From the NCBI GenBank assembly GCA_032622095.1, contig CP136064.1, forward strand, positions 188,839,794 to 188,903,793: a stretch of 64,000 nucleotides of DNA, written 5' to 3'. Numbering within the stretch: position 1 is the stretch's first letter; every line of letters begins with the position of its first letter. The position numbers were made by a program, and so were the translations under genes. Below the pieces are notes generated by a model, which was not told where the DNA came from, made no database searches, and saw only the letters and a program-made list of their open reading frames with translations. Positions 10,515 through 22,125 of this stretch are shown piece after piece. The DNA comes from Siphonodentalium dalli. Lineage: Eukaryota; Mollusca; Scaphopoda; Gadilida; Siphonodentaliidae.

Positions 10515-10912
10515 CATTAAATGTCGGATTCCTCAGCAATACGCAAAGGGTCATACATTTTCCTTTTGAAAATTTATTGTGAATTATTTTTTTGATTCCC
10601 AAGCGAACGTAAAGGGTCAATCAAATTTAATTTATTATTTAACGTCACTTTATGTAATTAAATGTTTGATTCCTGAGCAATAGGCAAAGGGTCATACGTT
10701 TTCCTTTTGAAAATTTATTGTGAATTAATTGTTTGAACCCTGAGCAAACGTAAAGGGTCAATCCTATTTGTTTTAAACAATTTAACCTCGATTGATGTAT
10801 CTGAACCTTTGATTCCTGCGCGAACGCTAAGGATCATGCACTCATTCATATTTACAGAACAATTTCTGTGAATTTATTGTTTGATTCCTGGTCAAACGCT
10901 AAGGCTCAATCA
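10515..10912. repeat. Six iterations of a TTTGATTCCTGAGCAAACG motif, about 72 bp apart
   Basis: The motif TTTGATTCCTGAGCAAACG followed by a variant of AAAGGGTCA begins near 10520, 10591, 10664, 10731, 10807 and 10879. Text between motifs alternates between two types, so the basic duplication may be about 143 bp. It lies 0.1 kb upstream of the gag-like region and could be its leader or part of a repeat. No matching copy was seen downstream of 15 kb, so I cannot call it an LTR. Confidence 0.75.
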
Positions 10913-11022
10913 TACTAATTGTGTGGTCATATTTAATATTTATTCGTTATTGGAATGAATATGAACATGTCTCCAATTTTTAATATACAAAGGGGAGCGA
11001 GTGTAGTCAGGAAATATTAAAT

Positions 11023-13252
11023 ATGAAGACCGGTTATGATGCGTCATTGACTAAGCTCCCATGGGATGAAAGAGGTTTAGCCGTTGAGGGCATGGTACCA
11101 AATCCACAGGTAGCAACCGTGTGTTCCAATAGTGTGACCTTCACTGACGCCGGGGTATCCACCTTGGTTAGTACGTCACATATTCAAACGCTATTAGCCA
11201 AAGAGGAAGTATGCAACATGTGGTGATATCGTCTGTAGGAGCCGGAGTACCCACTTCTGTTTAAGTCGAAACATTGGAAGCATTGCATCTACTGGAGCCG
11301 GACTACCCACTTCTGTGGTGCACATGCAGACCATGTCGGTTGCAATTTTCAAGGATACATGCATGATCGTGGTGCATTTCCTCAAACCAGTCGACTGTTT
11401 GCCCCTCAGCCACTACAGCTCAGCTATTCGGTACCATTTCCTGAGGTGGTTGGTATTAATGTAGCGCAGAATTCTGGGGTATTTGGGAACCCAGTACTCA
11501 AACAAGCACACACGACCGCGCCGCGGGATGTTACAACATGTACAAGTCAAACCACCTTACCAGTACAGAATGGGGGGGGGGTGAACACCCACAACGCCCA
11601 AGCTTTACTGGGATCGGAGGGTTAATTTATGGGTCAAAATACAGTGGGCACGGTCAGTTGTATTCAACCGGTTTATCCAGCGCATTCATATTTCTTAGAT
11701 CAAAATCAGATCAATCCATGGTAGCTGGCTCAACCGATATGGAACAGTATACCAGGAACGCCCTGGGCGGTTCGGGTCAACAAGCCTTAACGGAACGACA
11801 AGGTGTGTTCGACCAATACCAAGGGCAGGCCCAATCTGCATGGACGGGTCAGCCCGGGGCATTTTAAAGCCAAGGTCAGCCCAGCTTACCGGATGGCACA
11901 CTTGAATATAACCAAGGCCAGGCTCTACCAATACGGAACAGTCAGCCCGGTGGTCCACAAGTAGCTGCAGTTAACAGTCAACAGCCACCACCCATACTCC
12001 AAGCATTTAGCCACAGACTGGTACAGGCCAACCAGCATACGAGGGTCCACCCATGCAGGCGCACCAAATGTGGGATATATGAATCCACAAGGGTTTTTTT
12101 AATCAACCCGTTTCGGCTGGTCCCAAACAATACCCAAATAATTGTTATGAGGGTCAGCCACAACTGTCCACAAGCACAACCAGTATGCACGGGTGGATAT
12201 GGACAGTGGAATGGCCAACTTCATGTACTCCCAGTTAATCAAGAGCAGGCCATTTCAACACAATGGAATGAGGGTTTCGCTCAAGGGGCGTATAATTATA
12301 TGGCTGCCCCTGGACAGATTCAAAACTTAAACTATATGGAACAGTTTCCCCCGGCCCAACCCCTACATCCGGGTCAACTGTTGTACCATTGCGAGAGGAA
12401 ACGTAGGGTTCCAAAAGTTTTAAGTTTCGATGGGACATAAAAATGGCACGCATTCAAAACCAAATGTATGCGTTGTGCTGCCATGGAACGCTGGGATTTT
12501 GAGGAACAGAAATATGCCCTGTGTGGGAAACTCGGCGCTGTTTACTCTCTCTCTCTGGTGCGAGAGGTACCAACACATGACCATTCATGAACAATTGGAT
12601 CGTTTGGAAGCGCGTTTTAGAGGCCATACCACACCCGATGCTACTCAGTTAGAATTCCAAAACATTCAACAAAAACCGGGCGAGTTACTAGATGATTGGG
12701 GTGAGACAGTTTTCGATCTAGCTAGTCACAGTTTCCGAGACTGTCCACCAACAAGCCACATTTCGCTTTTGTCATGGTTGTAATGATCACAAAGCTGCTG
12801 AAATGTCATAAACGTAGACCAACTACTATGGCAGATGCGATGTTATCAACATAACCAGAGTCATACAAGGTAGGAAGCGACGTAATATGCAACGTGTCAC
12901 TTCCGATGAAAGCGGCGATGACCGGCCATCCCATGTTAGAGTCATCGATACAAATAAATGTCACTCTGAAGTGCAGAATAAAAACGATGATCATCGCCAT
13001 TGCTCATCAGACAAAACCTGTTCACAATCATCCCAACCACTTGGGCATAATGATTTTGAAAGCCTCGCATCAAAAACCTTGGCTTTGAAAAACAGAATTC
13101 AAAGGTTTGATTCCAAACTCCAAAGCATTATGAAATTAAGTGACTTAGCAATATCTGCCAATGGCTCGACAGCTACTGAAGTGTCAAAGGGAGGATGCAC
13201 GAAAAAGTCACTCACTGACAAAAACAATATGGGGGCGAATCCCGAGGTCTGA
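11023..13252 (+). pseudogene. Degraded gag-like region of an LTR-type retroelement
   Basis: Several overlapping plus-strand frames share one character. The first part (about 11380-12400) is rich in Gln, Pro and Gly. The second (about 12400-12780) resembles the capsid-type Retrotrans_gag region of Ty3-like elements: a W...F..KF-like start, a helix with LDRLEARF at about 12595-12625, then a QN.QQKPGELLDDWGE stretch at 12658-12700. The frame breaks at a G-run near 11571-11580, a T-run near 12095-12101 and a CT-run near 12543-12555. There are also in-frame stops at 11865-11867 and 12438-12440. No zinc knuckle, protease, reverse transcriptase or integrase was recognised afterwards, and no LTR pair was found. 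It is not expected to make an intact protein. Confidence 0.55.
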
Positions 13253-13436
13253 GTTCGTCCCTTCCCAAAATACAAGACCTCACCCACTCAGAAAGTTCTA
13301 TTTTATTGTCCAGTTACTAGAACTGAACAATTGATTGATGTGCATCGGTTATATGTATAACGTCCATGCCTGCAACTGAGATAACACATCAAGATGTATG
13401 CATGGAAATCATCATTGATGTAGTTGGTACTTCAAC

Positions 13437-15030
13437 TGGTCCCGAGCAATTACTCCACGATGGTGTGATAACAGATAACACTGATCCCGAGCAATTACGC
13501 CGCGGTGATGTGACAGAAAATAAAACTGATCCCGAGCAATTACGCCACGGTGATATGCGAGCAGATAACACCGATCCCGAGAAATTGCGCAACGGTGAGG
13601 TGCGAGTAGATAACACTGATCCCGAGCAATTACACCACGGTGATGTGAGAGCAGATAACACTGATCCCGAGCAATTACGCCACGGTGAGGTGAGAGTAGA
13701 TAACACCAATCCCAAACAATTACGCAACGGTGAGGTGACAGTATATAAAACTGACCCCGTGCAATTATAATTACGCAACGGTGAGGTGAGAGTATATAAA
13801 ACTTATCTCGAGCAATTACGCAACGGTGATGTGGAAGTAGATAACACTGATCTCGAGCAATTACGCAACGGTGAGGTGCGAGTATATAAAACTGATCCCG
13901 AGCAATTACGCAACGGTGATGTGAGAGCAGATAACATTGATCCCGATCAATTACGCAACGGTGATGTGAGAGCAGATAACACTGATCTCGAGCAATTACG
14001 CCGCGGTGATGTGAGAGCAGATAACATTGATCCCGAGCAATTACCCAACGGTGAGGTGAGAGTAGATAACACTAATCCCGAGCAATTACGCAACGGTGAG
14101 GTGGGAGTAGATAACACTAATCCCGAGCAATTACGCAACGGTGAGGTGAAAGTAGATAACATTGATCCCGAGCAATTACGCAACGGTGAGGTGAGAGTAG
14201 ATAACACTAATCCCAAGCAATTACGCAACGGTGAGGTGGGAGCAAATAACAATGATCCCGAGCAATTACGCAACGGTGAGGTGCGAGTAGATAACACTGA
14301 TCCCGAGCAATTACGCAACGGTGAGGTGAGAGTAGATAACACTAATCCCGAGCAATTACGCAACGGTGAGGTGGGAGCAAATAACACTGATCCCGAGCAA
14401 TTACGCAACGGTGAGGTGAGGGTAGATAACATTGACCCCGAGCAATTACGCAATGGTGAGGTGGGAGTAGATAACACTGATCACGAGCAATTACGCAACG
14501 GTGAGGTGAGAGTAGATAACACTGATCCCGAGCAATTACGCAACGGTGAGGTGGGAGCAAATAACACTAATCCCGAGCAATTATGCCACGGTGATATGGG
14601 AGCAGATAACACCGATCCCAAGCAATTACGCCACGGTGATGTGGGAGCAGATAACACCGATCCCAAGCAATTACGCAACGGTGAGGTGGGAGCAGATAAC
14701 ACCGATCCCGAGCAATTACGCCACGGTGATGTGGGAGCAGATAACACCGATCCCGAGCAATTACGCCACGGTGATGTGGGAGCAGATAACACCGATCCCA
14801 AGCAATTACGCAACGGTGAGGTGGGAGTAGATAACACCGATCCCAAGCAATTACGCAACGGTGAGGTGGGAGCAGATAACACCGATCCCGAGCAATTACG
14901 CCACGGTGATGTGGGAGCAGATAACACCGATCCCAAGCAATTACGCAACGGTGAGGTGGGAGCAGATAACACCGATCCCAAGCAATTACGCAACGGTGAG
15001 GTGGGAGTAGATAACACCGATCCCAAGCAT
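13437..15030 (+). repeat. 45-bp minisatellite, about 35 units, encoding 15-residue repeats in one open frame
   Basis: The unit begins TTACGCAACGGTGAGGTG and is 45 bp, so each frame repeats exactly. In the frame of the gag-like neighbour array it reads LRNGEVRVDNTDPEQ with D/N, E/D, H/N and R/G variants. Plus-strand frames 13366-13770 (134 codons) and about 13786-15105 (439 codons as one open frame) are separated only by a 6-bp insertion that creates a TAA near 13768-13770. A second plus frame and two minus frames are also open through much of the array, so open length alone is not evidence of a gene. Units 3' of about 14580 are more uniform (RHGDV and RNGEV types alternate); 5' units are more diverged. 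If translated it would be a very acidic, hydrophilic repeat protein. Its relation to the gag-like region is unknown. Confidence 0.9.
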
Positions 15031-16035
15031 AAATGCGAGTTACCCAGTCGCTGCCAAATACGCATTTATGCGAGTTCGGGGGTGCACCTGGTTTACGGGT
15101 CGTAATTATATTGGTTTGTTGCATTACAACGGGGGTTCATTTATTTTATGCAGAGTGCTGGTGTGCGCTGACATATTCGAAAGTCGAAATATACGCGATA
15201 ATGCCGTGTACCCGTCCACAATCGGTGTGGTGTCAGAAACTCAACGCTACTACCGATAGGGGTGCCACCGGTTGTTCTTCCCTTCTATCTTATTATTTAA
15301 TATATATTTTTTAAATATGTTTCAACAAGTTCCCTGTGGGCACACTGACAAACGGTATTTTCTGAAGGGACAGCTATTCTTCATCCCTGACGTTCATCAA
15401 GACTTACATTTCAGTTAAATTTTGATTCATTTCACCCCATGAAAGATGTTCTTATGGCACTATGCAGTTATTAAGGCTTAAATGGATAAAAGGCATGCGA
15501 AACATTAAAATACTCTTTAAAAGCAGGTAAGTAAAATATATCATTTTTCCGAATATTTAATTTTCGCAACTAAATTATATTATCTAAGATGTCTGTTATC
15601 ACTGTGTTTGTATCAAAACAATTAAATAGACAGAGAAGTCGTAATGGTATTATCTTACATTTGTTTAGTGTACTACACAATTAATACAATATTGAAATGG
15701 AAATTGTAAATGATAAGTATGCTGAATTCTCAACAGCATTATATAATTTGACTGTATGAATTCTCAAATATAGTGGCGAGTCAGGCTAATACAAATCTAA
15801 TTTATTATAGCTTTGCTTTATTGAATTTTGGCTCCAACCACAAACCCCTATACGACTTGAGCTGTGGTTAATTGGTAACCAATATTTCAATATAATATAT
15901 TACAAATTCACAAGGTACTAATGATCAAACAAGACTCGTGGGAACATATATACCCTAATGATCCAATAACACTTGGAACACTAATATAAATTTATAATCG
16001 AAATTACACAGACAACATGTTCAAAATATATAGAA
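15031..16035. other. No gene recognised
   Basis: A small inverted repeat flanks the end of the minisatellite: AAATGCGAGTT near 15031 and CGCATTTATGCG near 15060. The rest is AT-rich without a supported gene. No LTR copy matching upstream sequence was seen. Confidence 0.4.
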
Positions 16036-16427
16036 CTAGCCGATGAGCCCGACGTTGTCCGGGCTATTCAAAAACCAAATTTCAAGTCGATAGCTCCACC
16101 CGTTTCCGATATCTGGTCTGCGCATGCGCGAAGCTGGCGTCGCACGGGCTCGGCGACCCGATAAAATTCGTATCCGGGGCAAGATACATTCACATAGCAA
16201 ATTTCAAGTCGATAGCTCCACCCGTTTCCGATATCTCGTCTGCGCATGCGCGAAGCGGACGCCACACGGGCTCGCCAATACGACAACGTCCACCGCCTGG
16301 TCAAACTACACACACGTACCAAGTTTCGTCCCGATCGGTCGAGAATCGTAGATTTGTATAAATGACATACAGACAGACATACAGACAGACAGACAGACAA
16401 ACAGAGGTCTTCAAAATATATATGAGA
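16036..16427 (-). mobile_element. Non-autonomous Helitron
   Basis: Read on the minus strand, the element starts TCTCATATATATTTTGAAG after an A (16428). It ends with a 6-bp-stem hairpin (AGCCCG/CGGGCT, 16046-16065 on the plus strand), six bases, and CTAG (16036-16039) followed by T (16035). A|TC...hairpin...CTAG|T is the classic Helitron pattern. A run of CAGA units (16356-16404) follows the 5' terminus, and a 77-bp direct repeat occurs at 16077-16153 and 16199-16275. It is 392 bp with no Rep/helicase coding. Immediately outside the 3' end the minus strand again reads TTCTATATATTTTGAA, like another Helitron start, or a 13-bp duplication TTCAAAATATATA of a retroposed sequence; I prefer the Helitron reading. 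Confidence 0.75.
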
Positions 16428-17256
16428 TGAACGCACGTGGACAGGAAAAACTCAGACAAATTAGACAATCTATACCTGCACCTCAATAGGCACACATCAA
16501 GAACACATCCATATGCACACATCAGACCACACCTTAAACACATCAGTAGCACACATTAACCACACCTCATGCCTCATTTAAATATTTGGTCGCACAGGCC
16601 TATGACACGCATCAACCACACCTCATGGAGGCACACCTCAACCCCTCACCTCATGTGAAGTGTAACACCTCAGCAATAATTTTATGCTGTCATTAAAATA
16701 ACTTGGGTGAGACGTCTCATAACAAAGAGCGCCAAATGGATGCCCCTCAGACATTCCATTATGCGAAGACCCCATGTTCCTTACATATGAGTATGGCTAT
16801 TTGGAGAAACAGGCAAAGAAATTAACTAACCCATTTTGGCATGACGTCTTGTTATCATTTGTAAAATTATTGGAACATAATGTGAACAATTGCATTATAT
16901 CCACATGTACCCTGTGGAAGAATCAAAGTATAAAAAAAATATGGAAAGTTAATAAACTTCACTTCTTGGCGCGAAAAAAAATAATGAATTGCTCAGATTA
17001 TATATCGTGACAATGAAGATGTTGATATGTGAAATTCAAGATTTTTCGTCGGATAGATCCAGAGAAATTCTTTGTTGAAAATCTCTAGGCAATTTGTGCC
17101 AGATTTATGCAAAACGTGCGTTTGCCCCTTAAGTTCATGGTGTGATCAACAATCATCCTACAGTTTTTAATAGTTGTTATACTGTATATATGGCTAATAA
17201 TATGATCTTGAGGGCGTTGCCATTTCTGACTATGGTTTTCTTGTAGCCGATCGATT
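16428..17256. repeat. CACACCTCA-rich degenerate repeats, then no gene
   Basis: From about 16470 to 16670, variants of CACACCTCA and CACACATCA recur irregularly. The remainder to 17256 shows no gene; a 78-codon plus frame at 16774-17010 has no recognisable motif. Confidence 0.5.
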
Positions 17257-17358
17257 TGGGTCATTGGATTTTGACCGGCACATAGTAATTATACAAAGTG
17301 TATGAATCCGTCATCCAACGAACTTTGTTTAATTACTCTGCCGATCAAACCAATGACC
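17257..17358. repeat. Imperfect hairpin, arms about 40 bp
   Basis: GGTCATTGG...CGGCACATAGTAATTATACAAAGT on the left pairs with ACTTTGTTTAATTACTCTGCCG...CCAATGACC on the right, with several mismatches. The loop is about 20 bp. No target duplication was seen. Confidence 0.6.
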
Positions 17359-17478
17359 TACAGTCAATCTGCAAGTAATTTCTTATCATCATAATATTAT
17401 ACTAGTACATTTTAATAGAACATTAACAATTTGAACAACTTTTCATAACTATCTCAACAATTGTAAGTAATATATATT

Positions 17479-19725
17479 AGAGACCTTTCGCAAAACTCAC
17501 GTTTACGATTACGGATACGGATAGGGTACTACGTCACCAACATTTGTGTACTTTCTTATCGTTGTCGTATTTTACTATCCGCAATAACGGTTACGATTTC
17601 ATGGTTTCTAATAAGCTCAAATAACACCTGAAATTTATTTTCTGCAATATATCACTTTACTCCGTTCGAGACTGTATATGTATATCATGTAAACCATCCA
17701 GTTGTATTGAGCTACGACCTCGGTGTGCTGTTTAGATTGGCAATCACTGTACTCGTCGTCGTGAATCTCGAGCTTCCCGCGAAATAGGATCGCTATTCAC
17801 AACGGATAGTAATCGCTGGCTGCGACACAACACTTTGCAGTAATATATAGAAGTGCACTATGAAACCAGTCGCCAAAAATACACGACTGACATGGATTTG
17901 GTGGTATTAAAAGAATATTTGGCACACCCACCGACATCACCGTGTCGACTTTGTTTCGATTTGATAGGACCAAATCAGAAGTGATGCACATCAGCGAGCA
18001 CAGCAACCTTATGTCTGATTTCCTAAACCCAAAGAGGTGATAGGCCTGGATAGGATAGGATAGGATAGGATATTTTATTTCCAATACACATACACAGAGA
18101 TGTGGCGACGGGGGGGGGGGGGGGGGGGTTGGGGGTGTCTCACCCTCCAACTTTGGTCAAAATTTTCAACAGTTGGAAATTTCATACCTGAGAATGCACT
18201 TCTTACAAGGTCAAGTCAAATATTTTTAGGCCAATTAATTCTCTGATATATGTGAGGCTCACTATATGAGACTCGCATATATAGGATGATGCATTGGCAC
18301 AGGGTTATCGCGAAAATTCTGGAAGTTCCAGACATGAACAGAGACGTGGCGACAGGGAGGAGGTTTGGTGGCTTACCCCCCCCCCCCCCCAACTTTGGTC
18401 AAAATTTTCAACAGTTGGAAATTTCAGACTTGCCAAAACATTAGTTGGAAATTTCACACACCAACAATAGGTTGAAAATGTTCTTGTAGTTTGATTTTCA
18501 AACAACCTATTGTGGGGAATTTATTGTTTTTGGACTAATATTTGCATATTTCCCTTCTTTTGATACAAATTTTGGACTGAAATGGCCATCAGTTAGAAAT
18601 TTTCCAACCTTAGGGGTGTCAGGTTGGAAATTTCCAACACTTGGAAAGCTTGTATCCTGGTCCCTCCCCGTGGCCAGCCAAAAACTTCTAGTTAATTTAA
18701 GAAAATAATATTGTCCTACATTTGGTAAAAATTGTCACTGGAATTGTCATCGGTTGGAAATTTCCGACTCTATGAATGATTGAGGCTAGTCTAGATGCCA
18801 GGATTTTGCTATTTTCTTGATCACGTTTAAAAAAAAAAATTCGCCCGGTGTGTCCTGGTCCCTCCCCGTGGCCAATAAAAAACTGCTAATGAGTTTAAGA
18901 AAACAATATTTTACTACATTTGGTTAAAATCGTTGACTGAAAATTTCCAAACTAAGGGAGAGTATGAGGTTTGAAATTTCCAACACTAGGAAAGCTTGAG
19001 GTCAGTCTATGCTAGGATTTTGCGATTTTCTTGTTTAGTTTTCACAATTTTCTCACACCGGGCCGAACAACCATGGTCGACCCGGTGGGTCCTGGTCTAT
19101 TGCCCGTAGTCGTGTGCACACCCCAACGGAAACCCTCTAGCCACGTCCTTGCACATACATGTTACATAATAATGATGACAATTATGGATAATTCTGTCGT
19201 AAATTGTGGGGATGGCATAATATGGCAAGACTGACTTCCTGCCGAAATCGCATTGAAATGAAATTGCGGACTGAAAGGGTCTTGAAGTGGTGGCGTCGTG
19301 GTTGATGTGAGGTCCAAATTTAGGAACCCCTCTTCCCCCATCAGCATAACGTCTATCAGGTCATCCATGATAACAACGAACTGTATTTCCACCACATATG
19401 ACCTGGCATTTATACCTGTATTGCCACAATATATCACGAGAATCCCGGGTCGTACGTTGTGACTGGTCGAATTATTGACAATATAAACAAGTCATGATTA
19501 TCGCATTGTTGCAAATGAGACGATAAGTGAAGTATTAAGGGACTGTATACCAAACACACGCTTTGAGTTGTAAAAATGGTACGAAATAATGATGGTACGT
19601 GTTCGTCAAAACCCTTATGCGTAGTCGTTTTGCGAAAGGACTTTTTGGCCATACGGATAGACTTACGACTACGAATAGCTATCCGTATTCGTAATCGTAA
19701 ACGTGAGGATGCGAAAGGTCTCTAT
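17479..19725. mobile_element. 2.2-kb element with terminal inverted repeats AGAGACCTTTCGCA
   Basis: The left end (17479-17526) reads AGAGACCTTTCGCA, then CTCACGTTTACGATTACG and ATACGGATA. The right end (19677-19725) is its reverse complement with few differences. A weak 3-bp ATT duplication may flank it. The interior carries older repeats (18090-19030), a five-unit GGATA run at 18048-18072 and a scrap of the TTAA MITE hairpin (about 18232-18305). No transposase was recognised, so it is non-autonomous or heavily decayed. I cannot assign a superfamily. Confidence 0.7.
18090..19030 (+). repeat. Dispersed repeats with GGAAATTTCCAAC motifs and G/C runs
   Basis: Two starts of the same repeat appear, near 18094 (19-G run at 18110-18128) and 18338 (C-run near 18377-18390). 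Each begins AGAGA.GTGGCGAC and is followed by AACTTTGGTCAAAATTTTCAAC. The second extends to about 18790 and matches 3803-4262 in opposite orientation. A third, partial stretch with TCCTGGTCCCTCCCCGTGGCC follows to about 19030. Confidence 0.75.
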
Positions 19726-20005
19726 TGTTCATATTTCAACACGGTCTCCCAATAACAACACGCAGCGAACGCATCCACACGAATGGCTTGAAGTGACGTA
19801 GGTGCATGGTTCATCGCTGTTTTTGAAGTGTCGACTTCAGTTGTTGGTTTATGAACATCAGAAACGTTCATGTAAACCGTACAGCGAAATGTACTGATTC
19901 ATTCGGGTGCCAATTGTGTGAATGATATAGAGGGTGTAGGGTTATATCACCACCCCAAATACCCCACCCCCCCCCCCCCCCACCACAAGTGTCACGCCAC
20001 TCCAT
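19726..20005. other. No gene recognised; C-run
   Basis: The stretch is unremarkable apart from a C-run near 19967-19981 just upstream of the SINE. Confidence 0.4.
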
Positions 20006-20014
20006 TGCAAAAGA

Positions 20015-20735
20015 CGGGGCCTCGGTGGCTCAATCGATTAGGGGTACAACTCCAAACCGTCTCGCTCTCCAGCGCTGGCGATAATGGTTCAAATCCACAT
20101 GTTTCCATCGTGGACTTTGCAACTCGATATCGTTATCTGGTGGAGTAGCCACTCACTCGCCGATGGCCGGTGGTTAACCCTTTACCCAACAAACCGGCCA
20201 AAACCGGCCAAATAAAGCTTCAACGGCCTAAAATATCTTCGGTCTGTCTCAATAGAACCATACAAATATGGATATCATTGGAACCGGCTCCTTGACCACA
20301 TTGTGATAGTTACAGTTATGCCCTGTGCCAATGCATTCTCTTATATATGCGAGTCGACCATAGGTCGCCTCGCATATATAAGAGAATGCATTGGCCTAAA
20401 AAAAAATCTTTTTTTAACACTTTTTACCATTTTTTCTTACATTCTTTAACAATTTTATAATTTTTAATGTGTTAAGCCAATGCATTCTCTTATATATGCG
20501 AGGCGACCTATGGTCGACTCGCGTATATAAGAGAATGCATTGGCACAGGGCCCTTCTGTTGGGTAAAGGGTTAACCGTGGTTTGTGGCACATGATCGACG
20601 AGTTTATAAGCTATTGAAATCACTGTTAGATTAGCCGTAAGTGTGCGGATTTCCTCCACCACTAAAACTGGCAATGTCGTGTAATGGCCTTAGTTGCTGA
20701 AAGCGACATTAAACGCCAATCAATCAATCAACCCA
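20015..20735 (+). mobile_element. tRNA-derived SINE, interrupted by a TTAA MITE
   Basis: A Pol III A box (TGGCTCAATCGATTAGG, 20026-20042) and B box (GGTTCAAATCC, 20086-20096) have tRNA-like sequence and spacing. The 3' end runs GCGACATTAAACGCC followed by CAATCAATCAATCAA. A target-site duplication TGCAAAAGA lies at 20006-20014 and 20736-20744. Without the nested insertion (20174-20574) the SINE is about 320 bp. It would be transcribed by RNA polymerase III and mobilised by a partner LINE; which one cannot be told. The SINE must be older than the insertion it carries. Confidence 0.88.
20174..20574. mobile_element. TTAA-flanked MITE nested in the SINE
   Basis: TTAA at 20174-20177 and 20571-20574 brackets a 401-bp element that nearly duplicates 1791-2190: same termini (CCCTTTACCCAACA), same two internal hairpins, same A/T-rich centre. 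Removing it and one TTAA rejoins the SINE body cleanly (GGCCGGTGG / CCGTGG), which supports TTAA duplication on insertion. Confidence 0.9.
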
Positions 20736-20744
20736 TGCAAAAGA

Positions 20745-21659
20745 AGGCATTCATGTATACATGCTATAGCTCAGCCCACATAAACGATGTTGTAGCCAGG
20801 CCGGGTGGTAGCCTAAATGATCTTTGGAAATAACCACCCACAAACAGCCGTTGGTCGACTTCTGTCAAACACGGTTCATCTCGAGAACAAAGTCGTAAAA
20901 ATACCCGATCCAGAATGGCCACCGTCCCCAGGGACCACACTACACTTTTAACGCCGTTTATTTTTTCCGAAATCGGTGACGCGGGGAGATATATAATATG
21001 GGTGTCCTCTGACCTTCATGGACCGGCATTCATATATTGGAGTATTTCAAGAGGACAACCTTTGGGACCACACTCAGTGCGATATACATGTACATGTAAC
21101 ATAAATATGAGGGTTGTCACTACCCTGTACGCGGGTTTCAGACGGTACGCGGGATTAATGCCCATCTGTTAACCGGTACTCGTGATTCATATGCCCAATT
21201 TAACCGGTATATTCGGGATTACAAAAAAAAAGGCTGGTACGCCAGAGTAAGCAGCTTTTATAGTACAAACTTACACAAATTTTAATTATTTTCCGCCCAA
21301 ATGGCATAATTATTAGTTCAATACATCCTGGTATGTTGCAGCTGTGGATACTACTTCAGCAAATGTGTGGAAACTATAATATTAATGTAAATTTACTAAG
21401 TATGATTTCCATATTTTCTTAACTGCATGGTGCACAAGATTGGTGTAAACATTTTTATTTTGTATCACAGAAGATGATATGGCATCAAGCGCCAGGCACT
21501 TATATGGAGCCACCACCCCTCTGTTAACTTGAATTGAGGATTCAGGGGGGTAGGGAGTTTACACCCTCAAACATGTCTTCTTTTATCTATACGGGTCAAC
21601 TTCTATGATTGCACGCAGACAGGTATATATAGATGGTGGTGTTTGAAGAGAAGACCTTT
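20745..21659. other. No gene recognised
   Basis: No supported gene. Short GGTACGCGGG/ACCGGTA variants recur at about 21125-21210. An 85-codon plus frame at 20915-21172 has no recognisable motif. Confidence 0.4.
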
Positions 21660-22125
21660 TTTTTATAATGCCTTGATATACGGTTTTAATAACAATCTAT
21701 GTCATAAAATATGATTAAAAATACTATAATTCATCACCATTTGGAACGTCTGTATCTCAGAAGGTGCACACTATACTATAATTCATCACCATTTGGAACG
21801 TCTGTATCTCAGAAGGTGCACACAGCGTAATAGAAAATAGCTGAACTCATAGAAACATTTCACGCGTTTCGCTCCCAGATCGAATGCAACAAAATTCAAA
21901 CTAAGATATAGAGTTATTCCTCTTCCATTGGAAATAATAGACTTTATAGTGCAATCCAGATGAAACTTAAGCACAGAAAACACAACAAGTCGGTACTTAA
22001 AAAAAACCCAATATGTTCACGGTTTATTACACCGGTAATTTGATAATACAATGTGTTGGAGCTTCCTCTTTCAAATGTTATATAATATGGCATATATTTT
22101 ATCATTATAATGTGATTTGGGGTTG
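21660..22125 (+). repeat. Dispersed repeat related to the element at 24218-24706
   Basis: About 430 bp match 24245-24690 in the same orientation, from GCCTTGATATACGGTTTTAA to a TATAATGTGAT block. Inside, a 52-bp unit is tandemly duplicated (21721-21772 and 21773-21823), which the other copy lacks. The terminal inverted repeats seen in the 24-kb copy are missing here. Confidence 0.8.

Noticed and set aside
14481-15065. Minus-strand frame of 194 codons
   Set aside because: It is a reverse reading of the 45-bp array; several frames are open because the unit length is a multiple of three.
10515-15300. Complete LTR retrotransposon
   Set aside because: No matching pair of LTRs and no recognisable protease, reverse transcriptase or integrase.
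16046-16075. Hammerhead ribozyme, because of CCGATGA followed by a stem
   Set aside because: The core requires CUGANGA and a GAAA after the stem; the U is replaced and GAAA is absent. The Helitron 3' hairpin explains it.
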